The position numbers and the translations under genes are program-made. A DNA stretch of 64,000 nt, taken from Bacteroidetes bacterium UBA2475. GTDB taxonomy: Bacteria > Bacteroidota > Bacteroidia > B-17B0 > Aurantibacillaceae. Numbering within the stretch: position 1 is the stretch's first letter; the number at the start of each line of letters is the position of its first letter. Positions 7,264-16,319 of this stretch are shown here, in pieces. The notes beneath the pieces were generated by a model, which was given only the letters and a program-made list of their open reading frames with translations, searched no databases and was not told the origin of the DNA. The DNA lies in the NCBI GenBank assembly GCA_002342065.1, contig DDPF01000003.1, positions 310,001-374,000 on the forward strand, written 5' to 3'.

Positions 7264-8838
7264 CTAGTCAACATTGTCATGCAAGAAAGAATTGTTCGGA
7301 CGAATTTCAATTTTCTTGTCATCACCTTCGCTTAAAGTAAATCTCGACACATTTGATTCAGTACTGTGTGTTTTGTTTTCAAGACTTATATTTTTACGTT
7401 CAAAAGCCGTTTGTTTTTCTAAAGCTGCTAAACCTTCAGGGCTTTTCATTTTAAGCGTAATTTCTTTTAGTTTACGAATACGATCCTGAGCTAATTTAAT
7501 TTGCTCTTCCCTGCTAATAGTATCTTGCTCAGCAGTTGACTCTTCGATCTCATTTGAAACGCTATGTGTTTCTTCAGAGTTAACATCGTTAAAAGTAAAC
7601 TCAGTAATTGTAGAAGTTACTTCACTTGTAACGGTTTTTGTTTCTTCAGTAATAGAAGTTACAGTAAAATCTTCATTTGTAGTTTCATCTGTTGAAGTGA
7701 TAATATTCACTTCCTTTTGAGTTTCAGTTTCTTCTTTTATAAATACAAAAGGTTCTGCATTTTGGATCTCATCAATGATCGTAATTTGTTTTACTTCTGT
7801 AACAGGTGTTTCAATTTTCTCTTCTAAATTTACAACCTTACGATCTTTAAAGCTCATTGGCTCAAAACCTGTAGTTTGTTTTGATTTAAATCCTGTAGCA
7901 ATAATTGTTACACTTACATTATCTCCTAGAGAAGCATCTGTTCCGTAACCTGTAATTAATTCAGCAGTTCCGCCGGCAGCTTCCTGAATAAAATCAGTGA
8001 TCTCACCAAACTCATCCATATCAATATCATCAGTGCCACTCATGATATTTAGTAATACGTGACGTGCGCCGCTGATATCGTTATCATTTAATAAAGGAGA
8101 GTTTAATGCTTGTTCAACCGCTTTAATGGCGCGTTTTTCGCCGCTTGCAATTGCAGAACCCATAATAGCAACACCAGAATCTTTCATAACGGTTTTCACA
8201 TCGTTAAAGTCAACATTGATATGCATGTGTAAACTAATAATTTCTGCAATACTTTTTGCAGCGCCTGTTAATACATCATCAGCGTGTTCAAAAGCTTCGC
8301 TCATTTTTAAGTTACCGTAGATCTCGCGTAGTTTATCGTTACCAATAACTAATAAAGTATCTACATACTTTTTCATTTCTTCTAAACCTGCTTCTGCTTG
8401 TGCGCGACGTTTTTTTCCTTCGAAAGTAAAAGGAATAGTAACTATACCAACAGTAAGAATTCCTAATTCTCTTGCAACGCTTGCAATTACAGGAGCTGCA
8501 CCGGTACCGGTACCACCACCTAAGCCGGCAGTAATAAATACCATTTGCGTATTAGCACCTAAATATTTTTTTATTTCTTCTATCGATTCTAAAGCGGCAT
8601 CGCGTCCAACATCAGGAATAGAGCCTGCGCCCAAACCTTTAGTAGACATTTCGCCTAATTGAATTTTAAAAGGAACAGGGCTTTTATCTAAGGCTTGTCT
8701 ATCAGTATTACAAACGATGAAATCTACCCCCTTAATTCCTAAACGGAACATATGGTTTACAGCATTGCTTCCGCCGCCGCCAACACCGATCACTTTAATG
8801 ATAGAGCTGTCTTCTTGTGGTAATTCGAATTGCATCAT
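7264..8838 (-). CDS. ftsZ: Cell division protein FtsZ
   Basis: A 524-residue tubulin-like GTPase that polymerises into the division ring. Visible elements are the N-terminal GVGGGGSNAVNHM, the tubulin signature GGGTGTGAAP, and the T7-loop region NVDFNDVKTVM. The GTPase core occupies about residues 1-320. A long Glu/Thr-rich linker follows (about 330-500), then the conserved C-terminal peptide SFLHDNVD that binds FtsA and other tethers. The long acidic linker is usual for Bacteroidota. Last gene of the dcw operon, downstream of ftsA and ended by a strong hairpin. The start MMQFELPQED has two adjacent ATGs; either is possible. Confidence 0.98.
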   Translation of the reverse strand: MMQFELPQEDSSIIKVIGVGGGGSNAVNHMFRLGIKGVDFIVCNTDRQALDKSPVPFKIQLGEMSTKGLGAGSIPDVGRDAALESIEEIKKYLGANTQMVFITAGLGGGTGTGAAPVIASVARELGILTVGIVTIPFTFEGKKRRAQAEAGLEEMKKYVDTLLVIGNDKLREIYGNLKMSEAFEHADDVLTGAAKSIAEIISLHMHINVDFNDVKTVMKDSGVAIMGSAIASGEKRAIKAVEQALNSPLLNDNDISGARHVLLNIMSGTDDIDMDEFGEITDFIQEAAGGTAELITGYGTDASLGDNVSVTIIATGFKSKQTTGFEPMSFKDRKVVNLEEKIETPVTEVKQITIIDEIQNAEPFVFIKEETETQKEVNIITSTDETTNEDFTVTSITEETKTVTSEVTSTITEFTFNDVNSEETHSVSNEIEESTAEQDTISREEQIKLAQDRIRKLKEITLKMKSPEGLAALEKQTAFERKNISLENKTHSTESNVSRFTLSEGDDKKIEIRPNNSFLHDNVD

Positions 8839-8912
8839 GGTTATTTTTTTAAGGGTTATTAATTTATAAATCGTTAGTCAATAGTTATTAGTTGTTAGTC
8901 CTGCGTCTTGTC

Positions 8913-10268
8913 TTATTCAATATCATCGCTCATCCAATCTCTTGTTCTGCCAATAAGATCAGTAAAGTAACTTCCAATTTTTTTCTTGGAGTGACCGGCA
9001 ATTTTTTTCGCTTCTTTTTTCTTTGATTCTTCGTTTGTTAACTCAACTTCAACTTTCACACTGTTGTTTCCTTTTTTAGAATCACGTTCGTATTTTTCAA
9101 TACCTTTCATTACTAAACCAACACCAGTTGCATACAATGGATTTTTTAATTCATCATCGTTACCTGCTAAATGTTCGTTTGGAGTACCAATACGGCAATC
9201 CATACCGGTAGTTAACATTACTAACTGTGGTAAATGTTTTAATAAAGCACCACCACCAGTAACAACAATACCTGCTGCTAATTTGCGTTCAAAGCCAGAG
9301 CTTTTAATTTCGAATAGAACAAATTCTAAAATTTCTTCCATGCGCGCCTGAATAATTTGCGCTAAAAATTTCACAGAAATTTCTTTGTGTGGGCGGCCGC
9401 GTAAACCGGGGATAGAAATAATTTCGTTCTCCTGATTTTCTTGTGATAAAGCAGAGCCAAAACGCATTTTTAATTGTTCAGCTTGTGCTTTAATTATTCC
9501 ACAACCTTCTTTAATATCTTCGGTAACAATATTTCCACCAAAAGGAATTACAGCAGTGTGACGAATAATACCATCATAAAAAATAGCAACGTCAGTTGTA
9601 CCACCACCAATATCTACTAATACTACACCTGCTTCTTTTTCTTCATCACTTAACACAGCGTCAGCACTTGCTAATGGCTCAAGGTGTAAGTCAACAGTTT
9701 CTAAACCTGCACGTGTAACACATTTAAAAATATTTTTTACTGCAGAAATTTGTCCTGTAATAATATGAAAGTTTCCCTCCAAACGAATTCCTGAATGACC
9801 AATAGGATTTTTAATTCCCGATTCGTTATCAATGATATATTCCTGTGGAATAACATGAATGATCTCTTCACCCGGGCTCATCACCAACCGGTGCATGTTG
9901 TCAATTAAATTATCAATATCTTTTTGGTTGATCTCATCTTCCAAACTCTGACGAATGATCATGCCACGGTGTTGCATGCTTTTAATGTGCTGACCAGCGA
10001 TACCAACAATTACTTCGCCAATATCTACATTAGCTTTATCTGCAGCCATAGAAACAGCCGCTTTAATAGAGCCCACAGTTTGTTCGATATTTACAACCAC
10101 ACCACGGTTTACACCAAGTGATTCTGATTTGCCAATACCTAAAATTTCAATTTTACCAAATTCATTCTTACGGCCAACAATAGCAGCAATTTTAGTTGTT
10201 CCAATATCTACTCCAACTACCAGTTCGGAAGCTAAATTAGGGTTGCCCTGATTTGTTGTTTTTTCCAT
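8913..10268 (-). CDS. ftsA: Cell division protein FtsA
   Basis: 451 residues, actin-fold membrane tether for FtsZ. The phosphate-1 motif is VVGVDIGTTKIAAIVG near the N terminus and the phosphate-2 motif is VLVDIGGGTTDVAIF in the middle; VVTGGGALLKHL is the adenosine motif. The SHS2/1C domain lies between the first two. The C-terminal end is basic and probably carries the membrane-targeting helix (IGSYFTDLIGRTRDWM). Five bases separate it from ftsQ upstream; the 74-base gap to ftsZ holds AT-rich gttagt/attagt repeats. Confidence 0.97.
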   Translation of the reverse strand: MEKTTNQGNPNLASELVVGVDIGTTKIAAIVGRKNEFGKIEILGIGKSESLGVNRGVVVNIEQTVGSIKAAVSMAADKANVDIGEVIVGIAGQHIKSMQHRGMIIRQSLEDEINQKDIDNLIDNMHRLVMSPGEEIIHVIPQEYIIDNESGIKNPIGHSGIRLEGNFHIITGQISAVKNIFKCVTRAGLETVDLHLEPLASADAVLSDEEKEAGVVLVDIGGGTTDVAIFYDGIIRHTAVIPFGGNIVTEDIKEGCGIIKAQAEQLKMRFGSALSQENQENEIISIPGLRGRPHKEISVKFLAQIIQARMEEILEFVLFEIKSSGFERKLAAGIVVTGGGALLKHLPQLVMLTTGMDCRIGTPNEHLAGNDDELKNPLYATGVGLVMKGIEKYERDSKKGNNSVKVEVELTNEESKKKEAKKIAGHSKKKIGSYFTDLIGRTRDWMSDDIE

Positions 10269-10273
10269 AATTT

Positions 10274-11086
10274 TTATTTTTTAGTACAAACTACTAAGTT
10301 TTTATATTTTAAATTGATGTTCGTGTATTTTGTCCAGCTATCGGCTTTATTCATGCCTTCTGTATAAAATAATTTCAGTTTATTAAATTTTTCTGCCACA
10401 TCTGTTGCTGTGCCAAAAACAATTTTTTGATTGCCAATTGCTGGGAAGAGCTCTATTTCTTTTTCCTCGTTAACATAGATCTGGTGAATTAAATTTGCTA
10501 ACACCGAATCGCAGTTAATGAAATTGGCTACTTCATAAATATCATCCAACAGACTTACTTCGCTGTACATTTTACTTTCCTTTATCTGGCCAACCGAATA
10601 TTGGTAACGTCTCGAGTAAGGTTCGTAAATAAACCCACTTGCTACGATTACACGTGCCGAATAGTTATCGTTCAGCGGCATTAATTTCGTTTGCGAATCA
10701 ATGTAAAAACTTTCTCCGTCGCGGTTAATAATTCGTAGTACAGGCGTGCGTTGTGTGATATTAATTTTGATTTCTCCGTTTATATCTGCTGCAACTTCCG
10801 CATTTTCGATAGCCGGGTGCGAGTTCAAACTTTTTTCCAGTTCAGGGATATTGATATTCTTGTATTGATTTAAAAGAATTGAATCTTTTCTCTCGCTAAA
10901 GAATCTCGTAATATCTTTTTCGCTCAAAAATAAATTCTCATCGTTGTTATGAATAGAGATATTCAACGTTTTTGCAACAATGTTCCTTTCACTTTTTGAA
11001 ACGAAAGCCCATGAGCTTGTTAAGCCTGCAATGGCAATAATCCAAAGAACGGTAATTAAAATTTTTTTATAGTTCAGTTTTTTCAA
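10274..11086 (-). CDS. ftsQ: Cell division protein FtsQ (DivIB family)
   Basis: 270 residues: short cytoplasmic N terminus, one transmembrane helix (ILITVLWIIAIAGLTSSWAFV, about residues 9-29), then a periplasmic POTRA-like domain (about 40-110) and the FtsQ beta domain. Sequence conservation is low, as is usual. The assignment rests on topology, IENAEVAADINGEIKINITQRTPVLRI (typical of the POTRA/beta junction; quoted here only as a landmark near residues 78-104) and position between murC and ftsA. It starts in an ATGA overlap with murC. It should bridge FtsL and FtsA/FtsI in the divisome. Confidence 0.9.
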   Translation of the reverse strand: MKKLNYKKILITVLWIIAIAGLTSSWAFVSKSERNIVAKTLNISIHNNDENLFLSEKDITRFFSERKDSILLNQYKNINIPELEKSLNSHPAIENAEVAADINGEIKINITQRTPVLRIINRDGESFYIDSQTKLMPLNDNYSARVIVASGFIYEPYSRRYQYSVGQIKESKMYSEVSLLDDIYEVANFINCDSVLANLIHQIYVNEEKEIELFPAIGNQKIVFGTATDVAEKFNKLKLFYTEGMNKADSWTKYTNINLKYKNLVVCTKK

Positions 11087-12471
11087 ACTTGTATATTTAA
11101 TATTTTTTCAAGCGGCTCTATTAGTGAATCAACATCTCCTGCTCCCATTGTTATCAAAACTTCCGGCGATGTTTCTTTCATTTTATCAAGCACTTGTTGT
11201 TTGGTCATCAGTTTTTTGTCTTTCAATTTCATTTTACTCAGTAACCATGCTGAAGTAACTCCTTCGATCGGTTTTTCGCGAGCCGGGTAAATATCCAATA
11301 AGATACATTCATCCAAAAGATCCAAACTTGCCGCAAAATCATCAATAAAATCACGCGTGCGACTAAACAAATGCGGTTGAAAAATGCCTGTTATTTTTTT
11401 TGCAGGGTATAATTTCCTAACCGAACCAATAGTAGCCTTCAATTCTTCCGGATGATGAGCATAATCATCAATATATACTACTTTTTCGGTTTTAACCCTG
11501 TAATCAAAACGGCGTTTTACACCACTAAAAGAACGTAAAGCATTTTTTATAACATCTCCTTTTATTCCTATTTGCTGCGCAATTGCAACTGCTGCAATCG
11601 AATTCTCAATGTTGTGTAAGCCCGGTAAACCAAGCGTAACATCATGTATAGCTTCAACAGGACTTTTAATGTTATAAGAAAATTGTGCGTTAGCCATAAC
11701 AATGGTTTCGGCACAATATTCCGTATCTAAATTTAATGAGTAGATCAGGCGTTTATTACTCAGCGTCAAATCGTTATCAACATTTTTTTTAACAATCAAG
11801 ATCCCATCACTTTTCACCTGTTTGGCGAATAACGCGTAACCTTCTTTTACATGTTCAGCGTTACCGTAAATATCTAAGTGATCAGCGTCAACACTCGTAA
11901 TAACAGCTATTTGAGGATGAAGAGTTAAAAAAGAACGGTCGTATTCATCTGCCTCAACCACAACGTAAGCCTCTTTATCATTAACATCTCCAAGCAGTAA
12001 ATTGGTGTTATAATTTTTAGAAATGCCTCCCATAAACGAAAAACAATTGATCCCCGCACTTTTTAAAAGGTGAGTAACAAGGGTTGTAGTTGTTGTTTTA
12101 CCATGTGTTCCGGCAATGGCTATTGTTTTAAATTGTTTGGTGATCTCGCCTAAAACAACCGAACGTTTTAAGATGGTATAATTATTCTCTAAAAGATAAA
12201 CGTATTCTGCATGTTCTTTTGGAACAGCAGGTGTGTACACAATTAAAACTTCATCTTTAGCGTAAGAAGATAAAATTGTTTTAAGCGCTTCAACATTATC
12301 ATCAAAATGACATTGTATGCCTTCACTTTGCATTTGATTGGTTAAGTTGGTTGCCGTTTTATCATAACCAATAACAGATTTTTTGTAGTGGTTAAAGAAA
12401 CGCGCCAGGGCACTCATACCAATGCCGCCAACACCGAGAAAATAATAGAGTTTATAGTTTAGTATGTTCAT
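11083..12471 (-). CDS. murC: UDP-N-acetylmuramate--L-alanine ligase
   Basis: About 462 residues. It adds L-Ala to UDP-MurNAc, the first peptide step of peptidoglycan synthesis. Motifs: the UDP-binding loop FLGVGGIGMSALA at the N terminus and the ATP P-loop AGTHGKTTTT near residue 115, then the Mur ligase middle domain and the C-terminal DYAHHPEEL. The start is placed at the ATG at 12471: an upstream TTG at 12495 would add eight residues encoded by the edge of a palindromic repeat (MWLKDKHR). The palindrome at 12488-12557 separates it from murG. Confidence 0.96.
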   Translation of the reverse strand: MNILNYKLYYFLGVGGIGMSALARFFNHYKKSVIGYDKTATNLTNQMQSEGIQCHFDDNVEALKTILSSYAKDEVLIVYTPAVPKEHAEYVYLLENNYTILKRSVVLGEITKQFKTIAIAGTHGKTTTTTLVTHLLKSAGINCFSFMGGISKNYNTNLLLGDVNDKEAYVVVEADEYDRSFLTLHPQIAVITSVDADHLDIYGNAEHVKEGYALFAKQVKSDGILIVKKNVDNDLTLSNKRLIYSLNLDTEYCAETIVMANAQFSYNIKSPVEAIHDVTLGLPGLHNIENSIAAVAIAQQIGIKGDVIKNALRSFSGVKRRFDYRVKTEKVVYIDDYAHHPEELKATIGSVRKLYPAKKITGIFQPHLFSRTRDFIDDFAASLDLLDECILLDIYPAREKPIEGVTSAWLLSKMKLKDKKLMTKQQVLDKMKETSPEVLITMGAGDVDSLIEPLEKILNIQV

Positions 12472-12487
12472 CCTATGTTTATCTTTT

Positions 12488-12557
12488 AACCACAAAGCAC
12501 ACTAAGAAGGCGCGAAGTACACAAAGTTTTATTTTTCTCTATGTGCCTATGTGGTTT
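12488..12557. repeat. AACCACA palindrome inside the dcw operon (variant copy)
   Basis: Starts AACCACAAAG and ends CTATGTGCCTATGTGGTTT; the left arm is diverged (AAGCACAC, GAAGTACACAAAG). It belongs to the same family as the copies at 28728, 30111, 31530, 39932 and 48822. It occupies the murC-murG gap and could attenuate or stabilise the polycistronic mRNA. Confidence 0.65.
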
Positions 12558-12562
12558 AAATT

Positions 12563-13675
12563 TTATTCTAGTTTATAGTTTGCCAGCTTCAAAACTTCTT
12601 TAGCAATTATATTGGCAGAGTTTAAAAAAGCCAGTTGTTTCATATTTGTTTTTAATGTTTCCTGCTCTGCTGTATTATTTACTAATTGAATTGCGCGGTC
12701 AACCAACACTTTTGTTGCTTCGGTATCTTTAACCAAAATAGCTGCGTTCTTATTTACCAAAGCCATGGCGTTTTTTGTTTGATGATCTTCTGCCGCTGTT
12801 GGTAATGGAACTAAAAGACAGGGTTTTTGCACGATACACAATTCTGAAATTGCTCCCGCCCCTGCTCTTGAAATAACCACATCAGCAAAGGCGTAAGCCA
12901 GGTCCATACGCGAAATAAAATCTACTGCTGTTATATTTTTATTCTCAAAACCTTTTGTTTGTTGTTTAGCAGTTTCAAAATAAATTTTACCGGTTTGCCA
13001 AACCAGTTGAATATCGTTATCAGCAAATTTTTGTAAACCAGCGCCCATTGCTTCATTAATTGCTTTGGCGCCTAAACTTCCACCAACAACCAAAACTGTT
13101 CTTTTATTCGGATCTAATTTAAAGAAAGCAAAGGCCTCATTCCTTTTTTCAACAATATTTACAATATCTTGTCTTACAGGATTTCCTGTCAGCATTATTT
13201 TTTCTTTCGGGAAGAATTTTTCCATTCCTTCATACGCAACACAGATCTTATTTACTTTTGCGGATAAAATTTTATTGGTGATACCCGCGTAAGAATTTTG
13301 TTCCTGGATCAACGCCTTAATTCCTTTTGCTGTTGCAGCTCTCAATAAGGGACCACTAGCATAGCCGCCGGTTCCAACAACTACATCAGGCCGAAATTCT
13401 TTAATTATTTTTCGTGCAGATAATAAACTCTTAATAATTAAATAAGGTAATTTAAAATTTGCTAAAGTCAACTTGCGTTGCAGACCCGCGATGGCAATAC
13501 CAATTATACGATAACCTGCGGCCGGAACTTTTTCCATTTCCATTTTGCCTAAGGCACCAACAAATAAAATTTCCGAATGGGGAACTAATTTTTTTATTTC
13601 GTTCGCTATGGCAACTGCGGGAAAAATATGTCCGCCTGTACCGCCGCCGCTCAATATAATTTTAAGCTGTTTCAA
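12563..13675 (-). CDS. murG: UDP-GlcNAc--MurNAc-pentapeptide-lipid GlcNAc transferase
   Basis: 370 residues, family GT28. It converts lipid I to lipid II at the inner face of the membrane. The N-terminal acceptor loop LSGGGTGGHIFPA and the C-domain donor-binding region are present (VVGGSLGAKAINE near the middle, and ISRAGAGAISEL with the usual Glu). It overlaps the end of ftsW by 14 bases, so the two are probably translationally coupled. Downstream it is separated from murC by a palindromic repeat. Confidence 0.97.
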   Translation of the reverse strand: MKQLKIILSGGGTGGHIFPAVAIANEIKKLVPHSEILFVGALGKMEMEKVPAAGYRIIGIAIAGLQRKLTLANFKLPYLIIKSLLSARKIIKEFRPDVVVGTGGYASGPLLRAATAKGIKALIQEQNSYAGITNKILSAKVNKICVAYEGMEKFFPKEKIMLTGNPVRQDIVNIVEKRNEAFAFFKLDPNKRTVLVVGGSLGAKAINEAMGAGLQKFADNDIQLVWQTGKIYFETAKQQTKGFENKNITAVDFISRMDLAYAFADVVISRAGAGAISELCIVQKPCLLVPLPTAAEDHQTKNAMALVNKNAAILVKDTEATKVLVDRAIQLVNNTAEQETLKTNMKQLAFLNSANIIAKEVLKLANYKLE

Positions 13676-14816
13676 GTTTTTCTTCAGATTTATCTTCTAC
13701 ACTCCTGCTTACACTTAAAATTATTCCTATAGCTATCATGGTAAACCAAATAGAAGTTCCGCCCATACTTATAAGTGGTAAAGGCTGACCGGTTACAGGA
13801 AATAAATTTACCGCTACCGCCATATTTACCAATGCCTGGAATACCAGACTGAAAGAAAGCCCAACCGCAACAAACGAACCAAAAGGTTTATCGTTATCAC
13901 GCAAAATTTTTATACCTCTATATAAGAGTATCATATATAAGAACAGTAAACCAAAACCGGTCAAGAGTCCGTATTCTTCAATAATTATAGCATAAATAAA
14001 ATCGGAAGATGCCTGTGGCAAAAACGCACGTTGCGTACTGTTGCCTGGACCTTTACCAATAACACCACCAGTAGCAATGGCAATTTTTGCCTGCTCGCTC
14101 TGGTAATTACTTTTTGTATCGCCGCTCGAAAAACTTTCCAAACGCGTTTTCCATGTTGGCCCTCTTCCACCAGGAATAGTTTCAGGTGCAAGCCAGATCC
14201 AGCTTAAAAGTAAAGCCGCGGCCAAAATACAGATACCTAAAATTTTTAAAATTATTTTAATGTTAATGCCACCAACAAACATTAAGATCAAACAATTAAA
14301 AAATAATAAAGCTGCAGTAGAAAAATTAGCCGGTAAAATTAAAACACAAATTAAACCTATTGGAAGAAGCAGGTGTTTTAAAACAGACTTAAAATCTACT
14401 AGTTCTTTTGCTTTAAGAGTTAAAACACGCGCCACATAAATAAGCAACATTAATTTTGCAATATCAGATGATTGAAAAGTTAAACCAAGACCGGGAATTT
14501 CTAACCAACGCGAAGCTTCACCGGCACTAACACCTTTCAACAATGTATAAATTAAAAGCGGAACAGATAAAATAAAACCAATTTGTGCCACTTTTGAAAA
14601 TATAGTGTATTTAATTTTATGGAACAGGTAAGCAATTCCAAGCCCTAACGCAATAATTACAAAATGTTTAAATAAATAATATTCAGTATTACCTTGCTTA
14701 AATTTATGTGCAAGAGTTACAACCGCACTGTAAACTACCAAAACAGAAAGCAGCGACAATAAGAACATTATTGCCCAAATAACCTTGTCGCCTTTTAAAT
14801 AGTTAAACAGTTTCAT
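13662..14816 (-). CDS. ftsW: Lipid II glycosyltransferase FtsW (SEDS family)
   Basis: 384 residues with about ten hydrophobic helices. SEDS landmarks are visible: the extracellular loop around GGRGPTWKTRLESF, QASSDFIYAIIIEEYG with the conserved acidic residues, and the final VTGQPLPLISMGGTSIWF. It polymerises septal glycan strands together with FtsI. Context within the dcw cluster favours FtsW over RodA. The C terminus is Glu/Lys rich and overlaps murG. A 156-base gap (14817-14972) precedes it, in which I see no gene or clear signal. Confidence 0.95.
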   Translation of the reverse strand: MKLFNYLKGDKVIWAIMFLLSLLSVLVVYSAVVTLAHKFKQGNTEYYLFKHFVIIALGLGIAYLFHKIKYTIFSKVAQIGFILSVPLLIYTLLKGVSAGEASRWLEIPGLGLTFQSSDIAKLMLLIYVARVLTLKAKELVDFKSVLKHLLLPIGLICVLILPANFSTAALLFFNCLILMFVGGINIKIILKILGICILAAALLLSWIWLAPETIPGGRGPTWKTRLESFSSGDTKSNYQSEQAKIAIATGGVIGKGPGNSTQRAFLPQASSDFIYAIIIEEYGLLTGFGLLFLYMILLYRGIKILRDNDKPFGSFVAVGLSFSLVFQALVNMAVAVNLFPVTGQPLPLISMGGTSIWFTMIAIGIILSVSRSVEDKSEEKLETA

Positions 14817-14972
14817 TTTTTATTTAATTTACATGATAATTCACATCAAAATTTCTGAAAATTTAAAGCGCATTATCCATTAACAAATGAGGATCATTTA
14901 TTTTAGCAGAGGCTAACGTAAATTATTTGCAAATGGAAAACTTTAAATCAGAAACCTGACCTGAAATTTTTA

Positions 14973-16319
14973 TTACAAACCCTTTACTGCACGTTTAAAT
15001 TGCATCCCTCTGTCTTCGTAGTTTTGAAACAGGTCAAAACTCGCGCAGGCAGGAGATAATAAAACTACGTCGCCTTTTTTACCGATCTTGTATGAAGCGG
15101 CAACCGCATCATCTGCGTTGTCAGTTTCAACAATTAATTCTACAGCATCTTTAAATGCGGCAACAATTTTTTTGTTGTCTTTACCCAGGCAAACAATTGC
15201 TTTTACTTTTTCTTTTACAAGGTCGAACAACTCGTCGTAGTTGTTGCCTTTATCTTGTCCGCCGCAGATCCAAACAATAGGTTTCTGCATGCTTTCAAGT
15301 GCATACCATGTTGAGTTTACATTGGTAGCTTTTGAATCGTTTATAAATTCGATGCCATTGATAGTAGCAATAAATTCTAAACGGTGTTCGATGTTCTGAA
15401 AATCCTGTAGGGATTCCCTGATGATCTCTTTTCGCACATCAACGATGCGGGTGGCAAGCGATGCCGCCATGCTGTTGTAAACATTGTGTTTACCCTGGAG
15501 TGCTAGTTCTTCAATTGTCATAGTTAAGGGTTGTTGGTTTGGTTTATAATTAAGGGTTATTTGGTTTTCGGTTAAAAATGCGCCGTTGCCATCAATTGGT
15601 TTTTTGATGCTGAATGGAACGAGCTCGGCTGCAAATTGATGCTCTTGCATATACGCCTGAATGGTTAAGTCATCTGCGCAATAAACAAAAGCGTCTTTTT
15701 TACTTTGGTTTTGAGTTATTCTGAATTTTGATGCTACATAATTTTCAAATTTATAATCGTACCTGTCTAAATGATCAGGTGTAATATTTAAAAGCACGGC
15801 TATGTCGGCTTTAAAATCAAACATGCCATCTAGCTGGAAGCTGCTTAATTCTAAAACATAGTAGTCGAAATTCTCCCGAGCTACCTGCAAGGCGAAACTT
15901 TTCCCTACGTTTCCTCCTAGACCAACATTATAGCCTGCTTTTTTTAATATGTGATACGTTAACAATGTTGTTGTTGTTTTACCATTTGAACCGGTAATAC
16001 ATATTTTTTTTGCATTCGTATATCTTCCGGCAAATTCAATTTCTGAGACTACAGGAATTTTTTTTGCCAATAATTTTTGAACCAGCTCTGCTTTATCAGG
16101 AATACCCGGACTCTTGATCACTTCATAAGCATTCAATATCTTTTCTTCAGTATGTATTCCTTCTTCAAACAAAATATTTTCTTCTATTAATTGTTCTTTA
16201 TACTTTTCTTTTATCAATGACTTGTCACTTACAAAAACGTCGAAACCTTTTTGTTTAGCGAGTATTGCGCTACCAACTCCGCTCTCTCCACTACCAAGTA
16301 TCACAATTCGTTTGCCCAA
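14973..16319 (-). CDS. murD: UDP-N-acetylmuramoyl-L-alanine--D-glutamate ligase
   Basis: 448 residues, Mur ligase adding D-Glu. The UDP-binding N terminus is RIVILGSGESGVGSA; the ATP loop is ITGSNGKTTTTLLTY near residue 110; NITPDHLDRYDYK marks the middle domain, and the C-terminal domain contains FINDSKATNVNS and LLSPACASFDLF. It abuts mraY directly (stop of mraY at 16320) and is in the usual dcw position before ftsW. Confidence 0.97.
   Translation of the reverse strand: MGKRIVILGSGESGVGSAILAKQKGFDVFVSDKSLIKEKYKEQLIEENILFEEGIHTEEKILNAYEVIKSPGIPDKAELVQKLLAKKIPVVSEIEFAGRYTNAKKICITGSNGKTTTTLLTYHILKKAGYNVGLGGNVGKSFALQVARENFDYYVLELSSFQLDGMFDFKADIAVLLNITPDHLDRYDYKFENYVASKFRITQNQSKKDAFVYCADDLTIQAYMQEHQFAAELVPFSIKKPIDGNGAFLTENQITLNYKPNQQPLTMTIEELALQGKHNVYNSMAASLATRIVDVRKEIIRESLQDFQNIEHRLEFIATINGIEFINDSKATNVNSTWYALESMQKPIVWICGGQDKGNNYDELFDLVKEKVKAIVCLGKDNKKIVAAFKDAVELIVETDNADDAVAASYKIGKKGDVVLLSPACASFDLFQNYEDRGMQFKRAVKGL

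Noticed and set aside
12472..12495. N-terminal extension of MurC from an upstream TTG
   Set aside because: The extra residues are encoded by the edge of the palindromic repeat; the conserved MurC N terminus begins at the ATG at 12471.
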